Made by a program: the position numbers and the translations under genes. From the NCBI GenBank assembly GCA_023145595.1, contig JAGLDM010000310.1, positions 1-7,973 on the forward strand: a stretch of DNA of 7,973 bases, written 5' to 3'. This DNA comes from Flavobacteriaceae bacterium (GTDB lineage Bacteria; Bacteroidota; Bacteroidia; Flavobacteriales; Flavobacteriaceae). The notes under the pieces were generated by a model. That model made no database searches, had not been told where the DNA came from, and saw only the letters and a list, made by a program, of their open reading frames with translations. Shown piece by piece: positions 6,596 through 7,973 of this stretch; the stretch's first letter is position 1, and every line of letters begins with the position of its first letter.

Positions 6596-7174
6596 ATGCT
6601 ACACGAACATTTAAAAAACTATAACATTATTTTGGCTTCAAAATCACCAAGAAGGCAAAAATTCCTTGCAGATTTGGGATTAGATTTTACGATAACTACA
6701 AAAGAAGTAGAAGAAGTTTACCCTAAGAATTTACAAGGCTCAGAAATCACAGATTATTTGGCAAAATTAAAATCAGCCCCTTTTAAAAAGTTAAAGAACA
6801 ACGACATCGTAGTAACTTCAGACACAATTGTTTGGTTAGATAACAAAGCCATTGGTAAACCGAAAAATAGAGAAGAAGCTATTAAAACTCTTCAAAAACT
6901 CTCAGGGAAAACGCATCAAGTTTATACTTCTGTTTTTATAAAATCAATAGAAAAAGAAATACTTTTTAATGATTGCACCTCCGTTTTTTTTAATGAGTTA
7001 ACTTTGGGAGAAATTATATTTTACGTCGAAAAATTCAAGCCGTTTGATAAAGCAGGAGGGTACGGAATACAAGATTGGATAGGTTTAATTGGTATCCAAA
7101 AAATAGAGGGAAGTTTTTACAATGTAATGGGTTTCCCTGTTTATAAGTTCTATAGAGAAATGACGAAATTTTGA
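6596..7174 (+). CDS. maf: Maf-family nucleoside triphosphate pyrophosphatase (dTTP/UTP, YhdE-like)
   Basis: Maf proteins hydrolyse non-canonical or excess nucleoside triphosphates to the monophosphate and pyrophosphate in the cytoplasm. They are linked to cell-division arrest and housekeeping of the nucleotide pool. The protein has 192 residues, the normal length. It shows the N-terminal phosphate-binding loop LASKSPRR (13-20), the catalytic SDTIV (75-79) with D76, GKP (87-89), SGKTHQVYT (103-111) and KAGGYGIQ (152-159). The SPRR and KAG-YGIQ versions match E. coli YhdE (dTTP/UTP-specific) rather than YceF, which has SPWR and CAGSFKSE, so a dTTP/UTP preference is likely. It begins 7 nt after the UbiA gene and is probably cotranscribed. 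A UbiA-like gene next to maf recurs, as far as I remember, in Flavobacteriaceae. The TGA stop forms part of the -33 region of the next promoter. Confidence 0.94.
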   Translation: MLHEHLKNYNIILASKSPRRQKFLADLGLDFTITTKEVEEVYPKNLQGSEITDYLAKLKSAPFKKLKNNDIVVTSDTIVWLDNKAIGKPKNREEAIKTLQKLSGKTHQVYTSVFIKSIEKEILFNDCTSVFFNELTLGEIIFYVEKFKPFDKAGGYGIQDWIGLIGIQKIEGSFYNVMGFPVYKFYREMTKF

Positions 7175-7205
7175 ACTCATTTTAAACTCAAAAAGCTTAC
7201 TTTTG
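7171..7205 (+). promoter_or_regulatory. Bacteroidota-type sigma-A promoter for the transketolase subunit gene
   Basis: TACTTTTG at 7198-7205 is an exact TAnnTTTG -7 element. TTG at 7171-7173 (part of TTTTG 7169-7173, overlapping the maf stop) is a -33 candidate, with a slightly long 24-nt spacer. The ATG at 7232 would give a leader of roughly 20 nt. The 11-mer TTACTTTTGTA is identical to that in front of smpB. Confidence 0.65.
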
Positions 7206-7231
7206 TAGTATATACAATTTTAGCAATAAAT

Positions 7232-7973
7232 ATGAAAAAATACACATATACAGAAAAGAAAGATACACGCTCAGGTTTTGGTGATGGGTTGACAATTTTG
7301 GGAAGAACAAACCCGAACGTTGTTGCATTATGTGCCGATTTAATTGGATCTTTAAAAATGCAGACCTTTATTGATGAAAATCCAGAACGTTTTTTCCAGA
7401 TTGGAATTGCAGAAGCAAACATGATAGGTATTGCAGCGGGTTTAACTATAGGAGGTAAGATTCCATTTACAGGAACTTTTGCGAACTTTTCTTCAGCTAG
7501 AGTTTACGATCAAATTCGTCAGTCAGTAGCTTATTCAGATAAAAATGTAAAAATTTGTGCTTCACATGCAGGTTTAACACTTGGAGAAGATGGAGCAACT
7601 CATCAAACACTAGAAGATATAGGTATGATGAAGATGCTTCCGGGAATGGTTGTTATAAATCCATGTGATTATAATCAAACGAAAGCAGCTACTATTGCAA
7701 TTGCTGATCATGAGGGGCCTGTTTATTTGAGATTTGGTCGTCCTTCAGTGCCTATTTTTATGCCAGATTATAAAGAAGAAGAATTTGTAATTGGAAAAGC
7801 AATTCAGTTAACAGAAGGTACAGATGTAACAATCGTTGCAACGGGCCACTTGGTTTGGGAAGCACTTCAGGCTTCAGAAGAGTTAGAGAAAAAAGGAATT
7901 AGTGCAGAGGTTATAAATATACATACTATAAAGCCTTTAGATGAAGAAGCAATATTAAAATCGGTTGCAAAAA
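7232..7973 (+). CDS. Transketolase, C-terminal subunit (3'-partial)
   Basis: The frame is open from ATG 7232 to the window edge, giving 247 complete codons of an expected 310-320. This is the Pyr domain plus the start of the C-terminal domain of transketolase, encoded as a separate subunit that pairs with an N-terminal thiamine-diphosphate-binding subunit. The enzyme moves two-carbon ketol units between sugar phosphates in the pentose phosphate pathway. Visible features are ALCADLIGS (32-40), [17 protein letters not shown] (54-70) with E61 as the Glu expected to activate the thiamine aminopyrimidine, [15 protein letters not shown] (111-125), [14 protein letters not shown] (137-150), [10 protein letters not shown] (165-174), and the C-domain strand [14 protein letters not shown] (199-212). 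DXS and the PDH E1-beta subunit share this architecture, but the [20 protein letters not shown] region and the standalone form fit transketolase. The upstream gene is maf, not the N-terminal subunit. It has its own promoter and no Shine-Dalgarno. Confidence 0.94.
   Translation, partial: MKKYTYTEKKDTRSGFGDGLTILGRTNPNVVALCADLIGSLKMQTFIDENPERFFQIGIAEANMIGIAAGLTIGGKIPFTGTFANFSSARVYDQIRQSVAYSDKNVKICASHAGLTLGEDGATHQTLEDIGMMKMLPGMVVINPCDYNQTKAATIAIADHEGPVYLRFGRPSVPIFMPDYKEEEFVIGKAIQLTEGTDVTIVATGHLVWEALQASEELEKKGISAEVINIHTIKPLDEEAILKSVAK

Noticed and set aside
7189..7215. Short inverted repeats around the transketolase promoter (AAAAG/CTTTT at 7191-7204 and GTATATAC at 7208-7215) as a terminator or operator
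   Set aside because: The stem is only 5 AT-rich pairs with no following T-run, and the second palindrome is 8 bp of low-complexity AT sequence. Neither is distinguishable from chance.
6228..7422. Antisense open frames opposite the UbiA gene (6228-6434) and the transketolase start (7177-7422)
   Set aside because: Both are opposite conserved coding sequence in the sense strand and have no recognisable protein features.

Overview
The window looks like an ordinary chromosomal segment of a marine or soil Flavobacteriaceae-type bacterium (phylum Bacteroidota). The DNA is AT-rich, Shine-Dalgarno sequences are mostly absent, and two intergenic regions carry the Bacteroidota sigma-A -7 element TAnnTTTG. 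The protein families also fit: a rhomboid tail with a DUF6576-like C-terminus, a membrane-anchored endonuclease/exonuclease/phosphatase protein, an M61 lipoprotein peptidase, a flavobacterial SmpB, a DGGGP-synthase-like UbiA, Maf, and a split transketolase. All nine recognisable genes lie on the + strand. There is no RNA gene, mobile element, CRISPR array or integration scar, and no gene-free stretch above 60 nt.

Block 1 (1-5205) is a run of envelope-associated genes: the end of a rhomboid-type protease, a membrane-anchored EEP hydrolase, an exported histidine phosphatase, a lipoprotein M61 metallopeptidase, and a CPA-type cation/proton antiporter with a C-terminal TrkA-N-like domain. Gaps are 43, 30, 1 and 10 nt, so the last four are probably one transcription unit. 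Four of the five are hydrolases predicted to sit in the membrane or periplasm. A shared process is possible, but the sequence does not prove one.

Block 2 (5212-7174) starts with a promoter whose -7 element lies 5 nt before the smpB start codon, so smpB is probably read from a leaderless or nearly leaderless mRNA. smpB overlaps ubiA by one base (TAATG), and maf follows after 7 nt. The block therefore joins ribosome rescue, an isoprenoid-lipid prenyltransferase and a nucleotide house-cleaning pyrophosphatase in one likely operon.

Block 3 (7171-7973) holds a second promoter that shares an identical 11-mer with the smpB promoter. It is followed by the C-terminal subunit of a two-gene transketolase, cut by the window edge. 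Its N-terminal partner is not upstream in this window.

I found no clear new biological system. The points most worth checking are the leaderless smpB, the archaeal-type motif of the UbiA protein, the PDZ-less M61 lipoprotein, the altered glycine motif in the antiporter's nucleotide-binding domain, and the separation of the transketolase subunit from its partner.
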